Under the pieces are notes generated by a model that ran no database searches, was not told the origin of the DNA, and saw only the letters and a program-made list of their open reading frames with translations. The position numbers were made by a program, and so were the translations under genes. Shown here piece after piece: positions 62,466-64,000 of a DNA stretch of 64,000 nucleotides; position 1 is the stretch's first letter; each line of letters starts with the position of its first letter. This stretch comes from Chamaecyparis obtusa (taxonomy: Eukaryota; Streptophyta; Pinopsida; Cupressales; Cupressaceae), in contig BSBK01006347.1 of NCBI GenBank assembly GCA_027943335.1, forward strand, positions 248,001-312,000, given 5' to 3'.

Positions 62466-64000
62466 CTATGAAATCCATGAACTATCTTCCATCGGTCTAT
62501 TCTTCCACTTAACCAGATATTCCATATATTGTTTTCTTCTTGTACTTTTGCCAATTCTTTCCTTCAAAATCTGCTCAACTTCATCATTCTGCTTCTTAGG
62601 ATATTCTATCAGTACTATTGCTTCTTCATCAGGTTCATGATACTCATACAAATCATCAATATTGAAAATCAGTGATATGTCCATGTCATCAGGTAACTCA
62701 ATCTCATATGCATTTCCACTATCAAATTTCTTCAGAATCTTGCAAGGTCCAAATTTCTTCATCTTCAGCTTCCCATATGTTCCAACAGGAAATCGACCTT
62801 TCTTCAAATGAACCATCACTTCATCACCAACATCAAAAGTCTTATGTCTTCTTGATCTATCAACTCTGTCTTTGTATTTCTAATTACTATCTTCTAGCTT
62901 CAACTTCACATCTTCATGCAATGTCTTCATGTATTCAACAAACTTTACTCCTTTAGCACTTTTCTTATTTTCATCAGCAATGTCTCTCAAATCAGATATT
63001 CCTCTCGGTTGTGTGCCATTCACAATCTCAAATGGTGTTTTTCTAGTACTCCTATTCATTTAATTATTATATGCAAACTCTACTTGTGCTAACATAGAAT
63101 CCCAATTACTTGGTGTGTCTCCAACTAAACATCTTAAAAGATTTCCCAAACTTTTGTTCACAACTTCAGTCTGTCCATCAGTTTGTGGGTGAAATGTAGA
63201 ACTATATTTAAACTCAATGCCAAATTTCTTCCAAAGTGTTTTCCAAAAGTATTCGACAAATTTACTGTCTCGATCAAAGATAATACTCCTCGTTAATCCA
63301 TGCAATCTGATAATTTCCTTAAAGGAAAGATTTGCTACATGTACTGCATCTAATGTCTTTCTATAGGGTATAAAATGTGCCATTTTTGAAAATCTATCCA
63401 CAACAACAAATATAGAATCATTACCTCTTACTATCTTCGGTAAGCCAAGAACAAAATCCATACTGATATCAATCCAAGGTTTCTCAGGGACATGCAGCAA
63501 TCGGTGTATACAATCCAGTATTCTGACTTACTCCTTTTGCAACTTGATAAATTCCACAACTTTTCATAAATTTATGAACATCTCTATACAACTGTGACCA
63601 ATAGTACTTCTCCTTAAGCAAATTCCATGTTTTATCAATGCCAACATGTCCATCCAAACCACTACTATGTTTCTCCTTTATCAAATTAGATCTCATTACT
63701 CCTCTCGGTATACATAACTGAATACCTTTAAACAACATACCTTCCTAAATAAAATATTCATCCCATTTATTATCTTGTTGATCTTGAATAGGTGCTCTGC
63801 ACTTTCTCCATGGCTCAGAAAAATTAGGGTCATTTTCATACAAACCTCTCATCTCATCAAAACTAAGAACTTCAATTTTCATCTTGGTCATCAAAGATCT
63901 TCTTCTACTCAATGCATCAACAACTCGGTTAGTGACTCCACTTTTATGCTTTATCACAAATGTATAACTCTGCAAATAAACCCATTTCATATGTCTCTGA
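62466..64000 (-). pseudogene. chromodomain Ty3/Gypsy (chromovirus) pol, 3' part
   Basis: Polyprotein entering from beyond the window end. RNase H end: KWVYLQSYTFVIKHKSGVTN (63988), ADALSRRRS-like VVDALSRRRS. Integrase zinc region: SGLDGHVGIDKT (63655), CGIYQVAKG (63560), where the second Cys of the HHCC set is Tyr. Core: [13 protein letters not shown] (63470), FDRDSKF (63275), [14 protein letters not shown] (63190), giving Asp, Asp, Glu. C-terminus: [20 protein letters not shown] (62770) and a chromodomain [18 protein letters not shown] (62520-62466), which targets heterochromatin in this clade. One-base frame change near 63495; in-frame TAG about 63744, TAA about 63062, TAG about 62882. Family certain; element dead. 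Confidence 0.9.

Overview
This window looks like a stretch of a large, repeat-choked seed-plant nuclear genome. The plant assignment rests on Tat-type Ty3/Gypsy elements with a second RNase H, plant L1-type LINEs with a DUF4283-like ORF1 and a C-terminal RNase H, plant mobile domain (PMD) relics, and a fragment of an LRR receptor-kinase-like gene. A conifer or other gymnosperm is my guess, not something the sequence proves. I see no intact host gene, no rRNA, no CRISPR array, and I did not find a tRNA. Nearly everything is nested transposable elements at different stages of decay.

Layout. 0.35-3.1 kb: broken hAT-like transposase gene (minus). 3.9-15.15 kb: the 3' part of an LTR element (called A, plus) carrying a Lys/Glu-rich coiled-coil ORF. 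It is split by an 8.55 kb LINE (4810-13360) with a 19 bp target duplication, and the LINE has an unusual third ORF after its RNase H. 15.15-15.34 kb: (TA)98. 15.3-20.8 kb: gene-poor LTR and 3'-region debris, ending in an antisense PMD relic. 20.9-21.8 and 39.8-40.3 kb: the two halves of an old Gypsy gag. Inserted in it is element B (21833-39832), a Tat-like Ty3/Gypsy element with 1.0 kb LTRs, 5 bp target duplication, gag-PR-Gpatch-RT-RH-aRH-IN in essentially one reading frame, and an antisense PMD ORF in its 5.7 kb 3' region. 43.1-50.6 kb: element C (minus), an LTR element with no polymerase. It carries a five-zinc-knuckle protein and a 1,214-codon coiled-coil ORF with its own TATA box. 50.6-54.2 kb: a related ORF (D, minus), again with a TATA box, preceded by degenerate repeats. 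57.6-60.2 kb: third PMD relic and an LTR flanked by both a polypurine tract and a primer-binding site. 61.5-61.8 kb: kinase fragment. 62.5-64 kb: chromodomain Gypsy pol (minus), cut by the window end.

Three themes recur. First, one family of large ORFs (an N-terminal domain resembling the 'putative plant transposon protein' type, then basic/acidic and coiled-coil tails) appears to recur in A, C, D and inside the LINE, so it seems to ride several element classes. Second, long ORFs keep their frame while Gln (and CGA Arg) codons have become TAG, TAA or TGA, a pattern expected from decay of methylated cytosine, very clear in a poly-Gln tail at 35.9-36.1 kb. Third, several non-coding parts hold short repeated or self-complementary words, including LTR-end hairpins with compensatory changes.
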